A stretch of 64,000 nt of DNA from Clusia tigrina (GCA_920105625.2 CAKKTE020000119.1:372001-436000), one strand, 5' to 3'; counted from the first letter of the stretch, positions 49,994-63,710 are shown. The notes: generated by a model not told the origin, from the letters alone. Made by a program: numbers and translations.

Positions 49994-52900
49994 CTTGAAA
50001 TTTTGTAACAATAAAGTACTCGAGCCTCTTGTCAATTTAAGCTATCGCTCAAAGCTATGCTACCCTTGAGTCCCAAATCAAACACTGATAAAACTTCAAA
50101 TGGCCCTAACTTCTATACGGTACGTCCTACACTTATCAAAGTTTGCAACATACAAATGCTTGTAACTTTTTACTGGAGCGTCATAAAACCTTTAAATTTT
50201 GTGACAATAAAGTACTCGAGCATCTTGTCAATTTAAGCTATCGCTCAAAGCTATGCTACCCTTGAGTCCCAAATCAAACACTGATAAAACTGCAAATGGC
50301 CCTAACTTCTATACGGTACGTCCTACACCTATCAAAGTTTGCAAACATACAAATGCTTGTAACTTTTTACTGGAGCGTCATAAAACCTTGAAATTTTGTA
50401 ACAATAAACTACTCGAGCCTCTTGTCAATTTAAGCTAACGCTCAAAGCTATGCTACCCGTGAGTCCCAAATCAAACACTGATAAAACTTCAAATGGCCCT
50501 AACTTCTATACGGTACGTCCTACACCTATCAAAGTTTGCAACATACAAATGCTTGTAACTTTTTACTGGAGCGTCATAAAAACTTGAAATTTTGTAACAA
50601 TAAAGTACTCGAGCCTCTTGTCAATTTAAGCTATCGCTCAAAGCTATGCTACCCGTGAGTCCCAAATCAAACACTGATAAAACTTCAAATGGCCCTAACT
50701 TCTATACGGTACGTCCTACACCTATCAAAGTTTGCAACATACAAATGCTTGTAACTTTTTACTGGAGCGTCATAAAACCTTTAAATTTTGTAACAATAAA
50801 GTACTCGAGCCTTTCGTCAATAAAAGCTATTGCTCAAAGCTATGCTAACCTTGATTCCCAAATCAAAGACTGATAAAGCTTCAAATGGCCGTAACTTCTA
50901 CAAAAGTTTGCAACATACAAATGCTTGTAACTTTTTACTGGAGCGTCATAAAACCTTGAAATTTTGTAACAATAGAGAACTCGAGCCTCTTGTCAATTTA
51001 AGCTAACGCTCAAAGCTATGCTACCCGTGAGTCCCAAATCAAACACTGATAAAACTTCAAATGGCCCTAACTTCTATACGGTACGTCCTACACCTATCAA
51101 AGTTTGCAACATACAAATGCTTGTAACTTTTTACAGGAGCGTCATAAAACCTTTAAATTTTGTAACAAAAAAGTACTCGAGCCTCTCGTCAATAAAAGCT
51201 ATTGCTCAAAGCTATGCTAACCTTGATTCCCAAATCAAAGACTGATAAAGCTTCAAATGGCCCTAACTTCTACAAAAGTTTGCAACATACAAACGCTTGT
51301 AACTTTTTACTGGAGCGTCATAAAAACTTGAAATTTTGTAACAATAAAGTACTCGAGCCTCTTGTCAATTTAAGCTATCGCTCAAAGCTATGCTACCCGT
51401 GAGTCCCAAATCAAACACTGATAAAACTTCAAATGGCCCTAACTTCTATACGGTACGTACTACACTTTTCAAAGTTTGCAATATACAAATGCTTGTAACT
51501 TTTTACTGGAGCGTCATAAAACCTTGAAATTTTGTAACAATAAAGTACTCGAGCCTCTTGTCAATTTAAGCTATCGCTCAAAGCTATGCTACCCTTGAGT
51601 CCCAAATCAAACACTGATAAAACTTCAAATGGCCCTAACTTCTATACGGTACGTCCTACACTTATCAAAGTTTGCAACATACAAATGCTTGTAACTTTTT
51701 ACTGGAGCGTCATAAAACCTTTAAATTTTGTAACAATAAAGTACTCGAGCCTCTTGTCAATTTAAGCTATCGCTCAAAGCTATGCTACCCTTGAGTCCCA
51801 AATCCAACACTGATAAAACTTCAAATGGCCCTAACTTCTATACGGTACGTCCTACACCTATGAAAGTTTGCAACATACAAATGCTTGTAACTTTTTACTG
51901 GAGCGTCATAAAAACTTGAAATTTTGTAACAATAAAGTACTCGAGCCTCTTGTCAATTTAAGCTATCGCTCAAAGCTATGCTACCCGTGAGTCCCAAATC
52001 AAACACTGATAAAACTTCAAATGGCCCTAACTTCTATACGGTACGTCCTACACCTATCAAAGTTTGCAACATACAAATGCTTGTAACTTTTTACTGGAGC
52101 GTCATAAAACCTTTAAATTTTGTAACAATAAAGTACTCGAGCCTCTCGTCAATAAAAGCTATTGCTCAAAGCTATGCTAACCTTGATTCCCAAATCAAAG
52201 ACTGATAAAGCTTCAAATGGCCGTAACTTCTACAAAAGTTTGCAACATACAAATGCTTGTAACTTTTTACTGGAGCGTCATAAAACCTTGAAATTTTGTA
52301 ACAATAGAGAACTCGAGCCTCTTGTCAATTTAAGTTATCGTTCAAAGCTATGCTACCCTTTAGTCCTAAATCAAACACTGGTAAAACTTCAAATGGCCCT
52401 AACTTCTATACGGTACGTCCTACACCTATCAACGTTTGCAACATACAAATGCTTGTAACTTTTTACTGGAGCGTCATAAAACCTTGAAATTTTGTAACAA
52501 TAAAGTACTCGAGCCTCTTGTCAATTTAAGCTATCGCTGAAGGCTATTATACCCTTGAGTCCCAAATCAAACACTGATAAAACTTCAAATGGCCCTAACT
52601 TCTATACGGTACGTCCTACACCTATCAACGTTTGCAACATACAAATGCTTGTAACTTTTTACTGGAGCGTCATAAAACCTTGAAATTTTGTAACAATAAA
52701 GTACTCGAGCCTCTTGTCAATTTAAGCTATCGCTGAAGGCTATGCTACCCGTGAGTCCCAAATCAAACACTGATAAAACTTCAAATGGCCCTAACTTCTA
52801 TACGGTACGTCCTACACCTATCAAAGTTTGCAACATACAAATGTTTGTAACTTTTTACTGGAGCCTCATAAAACCTTGAAATTTTGTAACAATAAAGTAC

Positions 52901-53266
52901 TCGAGCCTCTTGTCAATTTAAGCTATCGCTGAAGGCTATTATACCCTTGAGTCCCAAATCAAACACTGATAAAACTTCAAATGGCCCTAACTTCTATACG
53001 GTACGTCCTACACCTATCAACGTTTGCAACATACAAATGCTTGTAACTTTTTACTGGAGCGTCATAAAACCTTGAAATTTTGTAACAATAAAGTACTCGA
53101 GCCTCTTGTCAATTTAAGTTATCGCTCAAAGCTATGCTACCCTTGAGTCCCAAATCTAACACTGATAAAACTTCAAATGGCCGTAACTTCTCTACGGTAC
53201 GTCCTACACCTAACAAAGTTTGCAACATACAAATGCTTGTAACTTTTTACTGGAGCGTCATAAAAC

Positions 53267-53658
53267 GTTGAAGTTTTGTAACAATAAAGTACTCGAGCCT
53301 CTTGTCAATTTAACCTATCGGTCAAAGCTATGCTACCCTTGAGTCCCAAGTCAAACACTGATAAAACTTCAAATGGCCCTAACTTCTATACGGTACGTCC
53401 TACACCTACCAAAGTGTGCAAAATATAAATGCTTGTAAATTTTAACTGGAGCGTCATAAAACGTTGAAGTTCTGTAACAATAAAGTACCCGAGGCTCTTG
53501 TCAATTTAACTTATCGCTCAAAGCTACGCTACCCTTGAGTCCCAAATCAAACATTGATAAAACTTCAAATGGCCCTAACTTCTATACGGTACGTACTACA
53601 CTTTTCAAAGTTTGCAATATACAAATGCTTGTAACTTTTTACTGGAGCGTCATAAAAC
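53267..53658 (+). repeat. Divergent two-monomer module, copy 7
   Basis: Last copy in the window, preceded by the CCCAAATCTAACACTG and GGCCGTAAC monomer. It has GATAAAACTTC and GGCCCTAAC, so it groups with copies 1-3 rather than 4-6. Confidence 0.9.
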
Positions 53659-56600
53659 CTTGAAATTTTGTAACAATAAAGTACTCGAGCCTCTTGTCAA
53701 TTTAAGCTATCGCTCAATGCTATGCTACCCTTGAGTCCCAAATCAAACACTGATAAAACTTCAAATGGCCTTAACTTCTATACGGTGCGTCCTACACCTA
53801 TCAAAGTTTGCAACATACAAATGCTGGTAGCTTTTTACTGAAGCGTCATAAAACCTTGAAATTTTGTAACAATAAAGTACTCGAGCCTCTTGTCAATTTA
53901 AGCTATCGCTCAAAGCTATGCTACCCTTGAGTCCCAAATCAAACACTGATAAAACTTCAAATGGCCCTAACTTCTATACGGTACGTCCTACAATTATCAA
54001 AGTTTGCAACATACAAATGCTTGTAACTTTTTACTGGAGCGTCATAAAACCTTTAAATTTTGTAACAATAAAGTACTCGAGCCTCTTGTCAATTTAAGCT
54101 ATCGCTCAAAGCTATGCTACCCTTGAGTCCCAAATCCAACACTGATAAAACTTCAAATGGCCCTAACTTCTATACGGTACGTCCTACACCTATCAAAGTT
54201 TGCAACATACAAATGCTTGTAACTTTTTACAGGAGCGTCATAAAACCTTGAAATTTTGTAACAATAAAGTACTCGAGCCTCTTGTCAATTTAAGCTATCG
54301 CTCAAAGCTATGATACCCGTGAGTCCCAAATCAAACACTGATAAAACTTTAAATGGCCCTAATTTCTATACCGTACGTCCTACACCTATCAAAGTTTGCA
54401 ACATACAAATGCTTGTAACTTTTTACTGGAGCGTCATAAAACCTTTAAATTTTGTAACAATAAAGTACTCGAGCCTCTCGTCAATAAAAGCTATTGCTCA
54501 AAGCTATGCTAACCTTGATTCCCAAATCAAAGACTGATAAAGCTTCAAATGGCCCTAACTTCTACAAAAGTTTGCAACATACAAATGCTTGTAACTTTTT
54601 ACTGGAGCGTCATAAAACCTTGAAATTTTGTAACAATAGAGAACTCGAGCCTCTTGTCAATTTAAGCTATCGTTCAAAGCTATGCTACCCTTTAGTCCTA
54701 AATCAAACACTGGTAAAACTTCAAATGGCCCTAACTTCTATTCGGTACGTCCTACACCTATCAAAGTTTGCAACATACAAATGTTTGTGACTTTTTACTG
54801 GAGCGTCATAAAACCTTGAAATTTTGTAACAATAAAGTACTCGAGCCTCTTGTCAATTTAAGCTATCGCTCAAGGCTATTATACCCTTGAGTCCCAAATC
54901 AAACACTGATAAAACTTCAAATGGCCCTAACTTCTATACGGTACGTCCTACACCTATCAACGTTTGCAACATACAAATGCTTGTAACTTTTTACTGGAGC
55001 GTCATAAAACCTTGAAATTTTGTAACAATAAAGTACTCGAGCCTCTTGTCAATAAAAGCTATCGCTCAAAGCTATGCTACCCTTGAGTCCCAAATCTAAC
55101 ACTGATAAAACTTCAAATGGCCGTAACTTCTCTACGGTACGTCCTACACCTAACAAAGTTTGCAACATACAAATGCTTGTAACTTTTTACTGGAGCGTCA
55201 TAAAACCTTGAAATTTTGTAACAATAAAGTACTCGAGCCTCTTGTCAATTTAAGCTATCGCTCAATGCTATGCTACCCTTGAGTCCCAAATGAAACACTG
55301 ATAAAACTTCAAATGGCCCTAACTTCTATTCGGTACGTCCTACACCTATCAAAGTTTGCAACATACAAATGTTTGTGACTTTTTACTGGAGCGTCATAAA
55401 ACCTTGAAATTTTGTAACAATAAAGTACTCGAGCCTCTTGTAAATTTAAGCTATCGCTCAAGGCTATTATACCCTTGAGTCCCAAATCAAACACTGATAA
55501 AACTTCAAATGGCCCTAACTTCTATACGGTACGTCCTACACCTATCAACGTTTGCAACATACAAATGCTTGTAACTTTTTACTGGAGCGTCATAAAACCT
55601 TGAAATTTTGTAACAATAAAGTACTCGAGCCTCTTGTCAATTTAAGTTATCGCTCAAAGTTATGCTACCCTTGAGTCCCAAATCAAACATTGATAAAACT
55701 TCAAATGGCCCTAACTTCTATACGGTACGTACTACACTTTTCAAAGTTTGCAACATACAAATGCTTGTAACTTTTTACTGGAGCGTCATAAAACCTTGAA
55801 ATTTTGTAACAATAAAGTACTCGAGCCTCTTGTCAATTTAAGCTATCGCTTAATGCTATGCTACCCTTGAGTCCCAAATCAAACACTGATAAAACTTCAA
55901 ATGGCCCTAACTTCTATACGGTACGTCCTACACTTATCAAAGTTTGCAACATACAAATGCTTGTAACTTTTTACTGGAGCGTCATAAAACCTTGAAATTT
56001 TGTAACAATAAAGTACTCGAGCCTCTTGTCAATTTAAGTTATCGCTCAAAGCTATGCTACCCTTGAGTCCCAAATCAAACATTGATAAAACTTCAAATGG
56101 CCCTAACTTCTATACGGTACGTACTACACTTTTCAAAGTTTGCAACATACAAATGCTTGTAACTTTTTACTGGAGCGTCATAAAACCTTGAAATTTTGTA
56201 ACAATAAAGTACTCGAGCCTCTTGTCAATTTAAGCTATCGCTCAAAGCTATGCTACCCTTGAGTCCCAAATCAAACACTGATAAAACTTCAAATGGCCCT
56301 AACTTCTATACGGTACGTCCTACACTTATCAAAGTTTGCAACATACAAATGCTTGTAACTTTTTACTGGAGCGTCATAAAACCTTTAAATTTTGTAACAA
56401 TAAAGTACTCGTGCCTCTTGTCAATTTAAGCTATCGCTCAAAGCTATGCTACCCTTGAGTCCCAAATCCAACACTGATAAAACTTCAAATGGCCCTAACT
56501 TCTATACGGTACGTCCAACACCTATCAAAGTTTGCAACATACAAATGCTTGTAACTTTTTACTGGAGCGTCATAAAACCTTGAAATTTTGTAACAATAAA

Positions 56601-57342
56601 GTACTCGAGCATCTTGTCAATTTAAGCTATCGCTCAAAGCTATGCTACCCGTGAATCCCAAATCAAACACTGATAAAGCTTCAAATGGCCCTAACTTCTA
56701 TACGGTACGTCCTACACCTATCAAAGTTTGCAACATACAAATGCTTGTAACTTTTTACTGGAGCGTCATAAAACCTTGAAATTTTGTAACAATAAAGTAC
56801 TCGAGCCTCTCGTCAATAAAAGCTATCGCTCAAAGCTATGCTACCGTTGAGTCCCGAATCAAACACTGATAAAGCTTCAAATGGCCCTAACTTCTATAAA
56901 AGTTTGCAACATACAAATGCTTGTAACTTTTTACTGGAGCGTCATAAAACCTTGAAATTTTGTAACAATAGAGAACTCGAGCCTCTTGTCAATTTAAGCT
57001 ATCGCTCAAGGCTATGATACCCTTGAGTCCCAAATCAACCACTGATAAAACTTCAAATGGCCCTAACTTCTATATGGTACGTCCTACACCTATCAAAGTT
57101 TGCAACATACAAATGCTTGTAACTTTTTACTGGAGCGTCATAAAACCATGAAATTTTGTAACAATAGAGAACTCGAGCCTCTTGTCAATTTAAGCTATCG
57201 CTCAAAGCTATGCTACCCTTGAGTCCCAAATCAAACATTGATAAAACTTCAAATGGCCCTAACTTCTATACGGTACCTACTACACTTTTCAAAGTTTGCA
57301 ACATACAAATGCTTGTAACTTTTTACTGGAGCGTCATAAAAC

Positions 57343-58498
57343 CTTGAAATTTTGTAACAATAAAGTACTCGAGCCTCTTGTCAATTTAAGCTATCGCTCA
57401 ATGCTATGCTACCCTTGAGTCCCAAGTCAAACACTGATAAAACTTCAAATGGCCCTAACTTCTATACGGTACGTCCTACACTTATCAAAGTTGGCAACAT
57501 ACAAATGCTTGTAACTTTTTACTGGAGCGTCATAAAACCTTGAAATTTTGTAACAATAAAGTACTCGAGCCTCTTGTCAATTTAAGCTATCGCTCAATGC
57601 TATGCTACCCTTGAGTCCCAAATCAAACACTGATAAAACTTCAAATGGCCCTAACTTCTATACGGTACGTCCTACACTTATCAAAGTTTGCAACATACAA
57701 ATGCTTGTAAATTTTTACTGGAGCGTCATAAAACCTTTAAATTTTGTAACAATAAAGTACTCGAGCCTCTTGTCAATTTAAGCTATCGCTCAAAGCTATG
57801 CTACCCTTGAGTCCCAAATCCAACACTGATAAAACTTCAAATGGACCTAACTTCCATACGGTACGTCCAACACCTATCAAAGTTTGCAACATACAAATGC
57901 TTGTAACTTTTTACTGGAGCGTCATAAAACCTTGAAATTTTGTAACAATAAAGTACTCGAGCCTCTCGTCAATAAAAGCTATTGCTCAAAGCTATGCTAA
58001 CCTTGATTCCCAAATCAAAGACTGATAAAGCTTCAAATGGCCCTAACTTCTACAAAAGTTTGCAACATACAAATGCTTGTAACTTTTTACTGGAGCGTCA
58101 TAAAACCTTGAAATTTTGTAACAATAGAGAACTCGAGCCTGTTGTCAATTTAAGCTATCGTTCAAAGCTATGCTACCCTTTAGTCCTAAATCAAACACTG
58201 GTAAAACTTCAAATGGCCCTAACTTCTATTCGGTACGTCCTACACCTATCAAAGTTTGCAACATACAAATGTTTGTGACTTTTTACTGGAGCGTCATAAA
58301 ACCTTGCAATTTTGTAACAATAAAGTACTCGAGCCTCTTGTCAATTTAAGCTATCGCTCAAGGCTATTATACCCTTGAATCCCAAATCAAACACTGATAA
58401 AACTTCAAATGGCCCTAACTTCTATACGGTACGTCCTACACCTATCAAAGTTTGCAACATACAAATGCTTGTAACTTTTTACTGGAGCGTCATAAAAC
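57343..58498 (+). repeat. HOR of 1156 bp (6 monomers), copy 1
   Basis: Units at 57343, 57539, 57735 (196 bp each), 57931 (176 bp), 58107 and 58303 (196 bp each) sum to 1156. Markers are AAGTTGGCAAC (57488), GTAAATTTTTACTGG, ATGGACCTAACTTCC, GTCCAACACC, GATTCCCAAATC with CTACAAAAG, GCCTGTTGTC (58137) and CTTGCAATTTTG (58303). Confidence 0.95.
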
Positions 58499-59654
58499 CT
58501 TGAAATTTTGTAACAATAAAGTACTCGAGCCTCTTGTCAATTTAAGCTATCGCTCAATGCTATGCTACCCTTGAGTCCCAAGTCAAACACTGATAAAACT
58601 TCAAATGGCCCTAACTTCTATACGGTACGTCCTACACTTATCAAAGTTGGCAACATACAAATGCTTGTAACTTTTTACTGGAGCGTCATAAAACCTTGAA
58701 ATTTTGTAACAATAAAGTACTCGAGCCTCTTGTCAATTTAAGCTATCGCTCAATGCTATGCTACCCTTGAGTCCCAAATCAAACACTGATAAAACTTCAA
58801 ATGGCCCTAACTTCTATACGGTACGTCCTACACTTATCAAAGTTTGCAACATACAAATGCTTGTAAATTTTTACTGGAGCGTCATAAAACCTTTAAATTT
58901 TGTAACAATAAAGTACTCGAGCCTCTTGTCAATTTAAGCTATCGCTCAAAGCTATGCTACCCTTGAGTCCCAAATCCAACACTGATAAAACTTCAAATGG
59001 ACCTAACTTCCATACGGTACGTCCAACACCTATCAAAGTTTGCAACATACAAATGCTTGTAACTTTTTACTGGAGCGTCATAAAACCTTGAAATTTTGTA
59101 ACAATAAAGTACTCGAGCCTCTCGTCAATAAAAGCTATTGCTCAAAGCTATGCTAACCTTGATTCCCAAATCAAAGACTGATAAAGCTTCAAATGGCCCT
59201 AACTTCTACAAAAGTTTGCAACATACAAATGCTTGTAACTTTTTACTGGAGCGTCATAAAACCTTGAAATTTTGTAACAATAGAGAACTCGAGCCTGTTG
59301 TCAATTTAAGCTATCGTTCAAAGCTATGCTACCCTTTAGTCCTAAATCAAACACTGGTAAAACTTCAAATGGCCCTAACTTCTATTCGGTACGTCCTACA
59401 CCTATCAAAGTTTGCAACATACAAATGTTTGTGACTTTTTACTGGAGCGTCATAAAACCTTGCAATTTTGTAACAATAAAGTACTCGAGCCTCTTGTCAA
59501 TTTAAGCTATCGCTCAAGGCTATTATACCCTTGAATCCCAAATCAAACACTGATAAAACTTCAAATGGCCCTAACTTCTATACGGTACGTCCTACACCTA
59601 TCAAAGTTTGCAACATACAAATGCTTGTAACTTTTTACTGGAGCGTCATAAAAC
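58499..59654 (+). repeat. HOR of 1156 bp, copy 2
   Basis: Nearly identical to copy 1, including CCCAAGTC, AAGTTGGCAAC (58644), GCCTGTTGTC (59293), CTTGCAATTTTG and GAATCCC. I saw no clear difference between copies 1 and 2 by eye. Confidence 0.95.
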
Positions 59655-60810
59655 CTTGAAATTTTGTAACAATAAAGTACTCGAGCCTCTTGTCAATTTA
59701 AGCTATCGCTCAATGCTATGCTACCCGTGAGTCCCAAATCAAACACTGATAAAACTTCAAATGGCCCTAACTTCTATACGGTACGTCCTACACTTATCAA
59801 AGTTGGCAACATACAAATGCTTGTAACTTTTTACTGGAGCGTCATAAAACCTTGAAATTTTGTAACAATAAAGTACTCGAGCCTCTTGTCAATTTAAGCT
59901 ATCGCTCAATGCTATGCTACCCTTGAGTCCCAAATCAAACACTGATAAAACTTCAAATGGCCCTAACTTCTATACGGTACGTCCTACACTTATCAAAGTT
60001 TGCAACATACAAATGCTTGTAAATTTTTACTGGAGCGTCATAAAACCTTTAAATTTTGTAACAATAAAGTACTCGAGCCTCTTGTCAATTTAAGCTATCG
60101 CTCAAAGCTATGCTACCCTTGAGTCCCAAATCCAACACTGATAAAACTTCAAATGGACCTAACTTCCATACGGTACGTCCAACACCTATCAAAGTTTGCA
60201 ACATACAAATGCTTGTAACTTTTTACTGGAGCGTCATAAAACCTTGAAATTTTGTAACAATAAAGTACTCGAGCCTCTCGTCAATAAAAGCTATTGCTCA
60301 AAGCTATGCTAACCTTGATTCCCAAATCAAAGACTGATAAAGCTTCAAATGGCCCTAACTTCTACAAAAGTTTGCAACATACAAATGCTTGTAACTTTTT
60401 ACTGGAGCGTCATAAAACCTTGAAATTTTGTAACAATAGAGAACTCGAGCCTCTTGTCAATTTAAGCTATCGTTCAAAGCTATGCTACCCTTTAGTCCTA
60501 AATCAAACACTGGTAAAACTTCAAATGGCCCTAACTTCTATTCGGTACGTCCTACACCTATCAAAGTTTGCAACATACAAATGTTTGTGACTTTTTACTG
60601 GAGCGTCATAAAACCTTGAAATTTTGTAACAATAAAGTACTCGAGCCTCTTGTCAATTTAAGCTATCGCTCAAGGCTATTATACCCTTGAATCCCAAATC
60701 AAACACTGATAAAACTTCAAATGGCCCTAACTTCTATACGGTACGTCCTACACCTATCAAAGTTTGCAACATACAAATGCTTGTAACTTTTTACTGGAGC
60801 GTCATAAAAC
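59655..60810 (+). repeat. HOR of 1156 bp, copy 3
   Basis: Same order and markers (AAGTTGGCAAC at 59800, CTTCCATACGG, GAATCCC) but ACCCGTGAGTCCC replaces CTTGAGTCCCAAGTC in the first monomer, and the GCCTGTTG and CTTGCAATTT variants are absent. Confidence 0.95.
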
Positions 60811-61398
60811 CTTGAAATTTTGTAACAATAAAGTACTCGAGCCTCTTGTCAATTTAAGCTATCGCTCAATGCTATGCTACCCGTGAGTCCCAAATCAAAC
60901 ACTGATAAAACTTCAAATGGCCCTAACTTCTATACGGTACGTCCTACACTTATCAAAGTTGGCAACATACAAATGCTTGTAACTTTTTACTGGAGCGTCA
61001 TAAAACATTGAAATTTTGTAACAATAAAGTACTCGAGCCTCTTGTCAATTTAAGCTATCGCTCAATGCTATGCTACCCTTGAGTCCCAAATCAAACACTG
61101 ATAAAACTTCAAATGGCCCTAACTTCTATACGGTACGTCCTACACTTATCAAAGTTTGCAACATACAAATGCTTGTAAATTTTTACTGGAGCGTCATAAA
61201 ACCTTTAAATTTTGTAACAATAAAGTACTCGAGCCTCTTGTCAATTTAAGCTATCGCTCAAAGCTATGCTACCCTTGAGTCCCAAATCCAACACTGATAA
61301 AATTTCAAATGGACCTAACTTCTATACGGTACGTCCTACACCTATCAAAGTTTGCAACATACAAATGCTTGTAACTTTTTACTGGAGCGTCATAAAAC
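60811..61398 (+). repeat. HOR of 1156 bp, copy 4 (first three monomers)
   Basis: Three long monomers match the start of copy 3, including ACCCGTGAG and AAGTTGGCAAC (60956). AAACATTGAAAT near 61005, AAATTTCAAATGG near 61301 and CTTCTATACGG in place of CTTCCATACGG are different. The expected 176-bp monomer is replaced by the next HOR. Confidence 0.9.
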
Positions 61399-62554
61399 CT
61401 TGAAATTTTGTAACAATAAAGTACTCGAGCCTCTCGTCAATAAAAGCTATCGCTCAAAGCTATGCTACCCGAGAGTCCCAAATCAAACACTGATAAAACT
61501 TCAAATGGCCCTAACTTCTATACGGTACGTCCTACACCTATCAAAGTTTGCAACATACAAATGCTTGTAACTTTTTACTGGAGCGTCATAAAACCTTGAA
61601 ATTTTGTAACAATAAAGTACTCGAGCCTCTCGTCAATAAAAGCTTTCGCTCAAAGCTATGCTACCGTTGAGTCCCGAATCAAACACTGATAAAGCTTCAA
61701 ATGGCCCTAACTTCTATAAAAGTTTGCAACATACAAATGCTTGTAACTTTTTACTGGAGCGTCATAAAACCTTGAAATTTTGTAACAATAGAGAACTCGA
61801 GCCTCTTGTCAATTTAAGCTATCGCTCAAGGCTATGATACCCTTGAGTCCCAAATCAAACACTGGTAAAACTTCAAATGGCCCTAACTTCTATACGGTAC
61901 GTCCTACACCTATCAAAGTTTGCAACATACAAATGCTTGTAACTTTTTACTGGAGCGTCATAAAACCTTGAAATTTTGTAACAATAAAGTACTCGAGCCT
62001 CTTGTCAATTTAAGTTATCGCTCAAAGCTATGCTACCCTTGAGTCCCAAATCAAACATTGATAAAACTTCAAATGGCCCTAACTTCTATACGGTACGTAC
62101 TACACTTTTCAAGGTTTGCAACATACAAATGCTTGTAACTTTTTACTGGAGCGTCATAAAACCTTGAAATTTTGTAAAAATAAAGTACTCGAGCCTCTTG
62201 TCAATTTAAGCTATCGCTCAATGCTATGCTACCCTTGAGTCCCAAATCAAACACTGATAAAACTTCAAATGGCCCTAACTTCTATACGGTACGTCCTACA
62301 CTTATCAAAGTTTGCAACATACAAATGCTTGTAACTGTTTACTGGAGCGTCATAAAACCTTTAAATTTTGTAACAATAAAGTACTCGAGCCTCTTGTCAA
62401 TTTAAGCTATCGCTCAAAGCTATGCTACCCTTGAGTCCCAAATCCAACACTGATAAAACTTCAAATGGACCTAACTTCTATACGGTACGTCCTACACCTA
62501 TCAAAGTTTGCAACATACAAATGCTTGTAACTTTTTACTGGAGCGTCATAAAAC
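61399..62554 (+). repeat. Second 1156-bp HOR type (6 monomers), copy 1
   Basis: Also five 196-bp units and one 176-bp unit, but with a different set: CGTCAATAAAAGC long unit (ACCCGAGAG), short unit with ACCGTTGAGTCCCGAATC (61661), TAGAGAACTCGAG unit, GTACTACACTTTTC unit, CTCAATGC unit and CCAAATCCAAC with ATGGACC unit. The ACCGTTGAGTCCCGAATC marker returns 1156 bp later. The same marker at 56841 lies 4820 bp earlier, which is four periods plus one monomer. Confidence 0.92.
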
Positions 62555-63710
62555 CTTGAAATTTTGTAACAATAAAGTACTCGAGCCTCTCGTCAATAAA
62601 AGCTATCGCTCAAAGCTATGCTACCCGTGAGTCCCAAATCAAACACTGATAAAACTTCAAATGGCCCTAACTTCTATACGGTACGTCCTACACCTATCAA
62701 AGTTTGCAACATACAAATGCTTGTAACTTTTTACTGGAGCGTCATAAAACCTTGAAATGTTGTAACAATAAAGTACTCGAGCCTCTCGTCAATAAAAGCT
62801 ATCGCTCAAAGCTATTCTACCGTTGAGTCCCGAATCAAACACTGATAAAGCTTCAAATGGCCCTAACTTCTATAAAAGTTTGCAACATACAAATGCTTGT
62901 AACTTTTTACTGGAGCGTCATAAAACCTTGAAATTTTGTAACAATAGAGAACTCGAGTCGCTTGTTAATTTAAGCTATCGCTCAAATCTATGCTACCCTT
63001 TAGTCCTAAATCAAACACTGATAAAATTTCAAATGGCCCTAAATTCTATACGGTACGTCCTACACCTATCAAAGTTTGCAATATACAAATGCTTGTAACT
63101 TTTTACTGGAGCGTCATAAAACCTTGAAATTTTGTAACAATAAAGTACTCGACCCTCTTGTCAATTTAAGCTATCGCTCAATGCTATGCTACCCGTGAGT
63201 CCCAAATCAACCACTGATAAAACTTCAAATGGCCCTAACTTCTATATGGTACGTCCTACACCTATCAAAGTTTGCAACATACAAATGCTTGTAACTTTTT
63301 ACTGGAGCGTCATAAAACATTGAAATTTTGTAACAATAAAGTACTCGAGCCTCTTGTCAATTTAAGCTATCGCTCAATGCTATGCTACCCTTGAGTCCCA
63401 AATCAAACACTGATAAAACTTCAAATGGCCCTAACTTCTATACGGTACGTCCTACACTTATCAAAGTTTGCAACATACAAATGCTTGTAAATTTTTACTG
63501 GAGCGTCATAAAACCTTTAAATTTTGTAACAATAAAGTACTCGAGCCTCTTGTCAATTTAAGCTATCGCTCAAAGCTATGCTACCCTTGAGTCCCAAATC
63601 CAACACTGATAAAACTTCAAATGGACCTAACTTCTATACGGTACGTTCTACACCTATCAAAGTTTGCAACATACAAATGCTTGTAACTTTTTACTGGAGC
63701 GTCATAAAAC
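62555..63710 (+). repeat. Second 1156-bp HOR type, copy 2
   Basis: Same order of unit lengths as copy 1, with ACCCGTGAG, ACCGTTGAGTCCCGAATC (62817) and ATGGACC. The third and fourth monomers differ (CCCTTTAGTCC type, then ACCACTG with TATATGG), so only part of the unit is homogenised. Confidence 0.9.

Larger units (their letters stand above)
37016..57342 (+). repeat. Mosaic domain of local and dispersed block duplications
   Basis: No single period holds here. Blocks a few monomers long recur at varied offsets: 38340-40103 with 44133-46092 (offset 5793 then 5989), 40210-40730 with 42720-43240 (2508), 47270-47860 with 50955-51545 (3685), and 41630-42060 with 52110-52550 (10486). Short monomers are rare and mostly of the GATTCCCAAATC with CTACAAAAG type. 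CTGAAGGCTATTATAC units near 52535, 52730 (GCTATGC form) and 52930 form a small local cluster. No gene or foreign insertion. Confidence 0.85.

Noticed and set aside
55309..55494. 61-residue open frame on the minus strand
   Set aside because: It is the reverse complement of one satellite monomer, open because of a local variant (TGTAAATTT near 55440). It does not recur.
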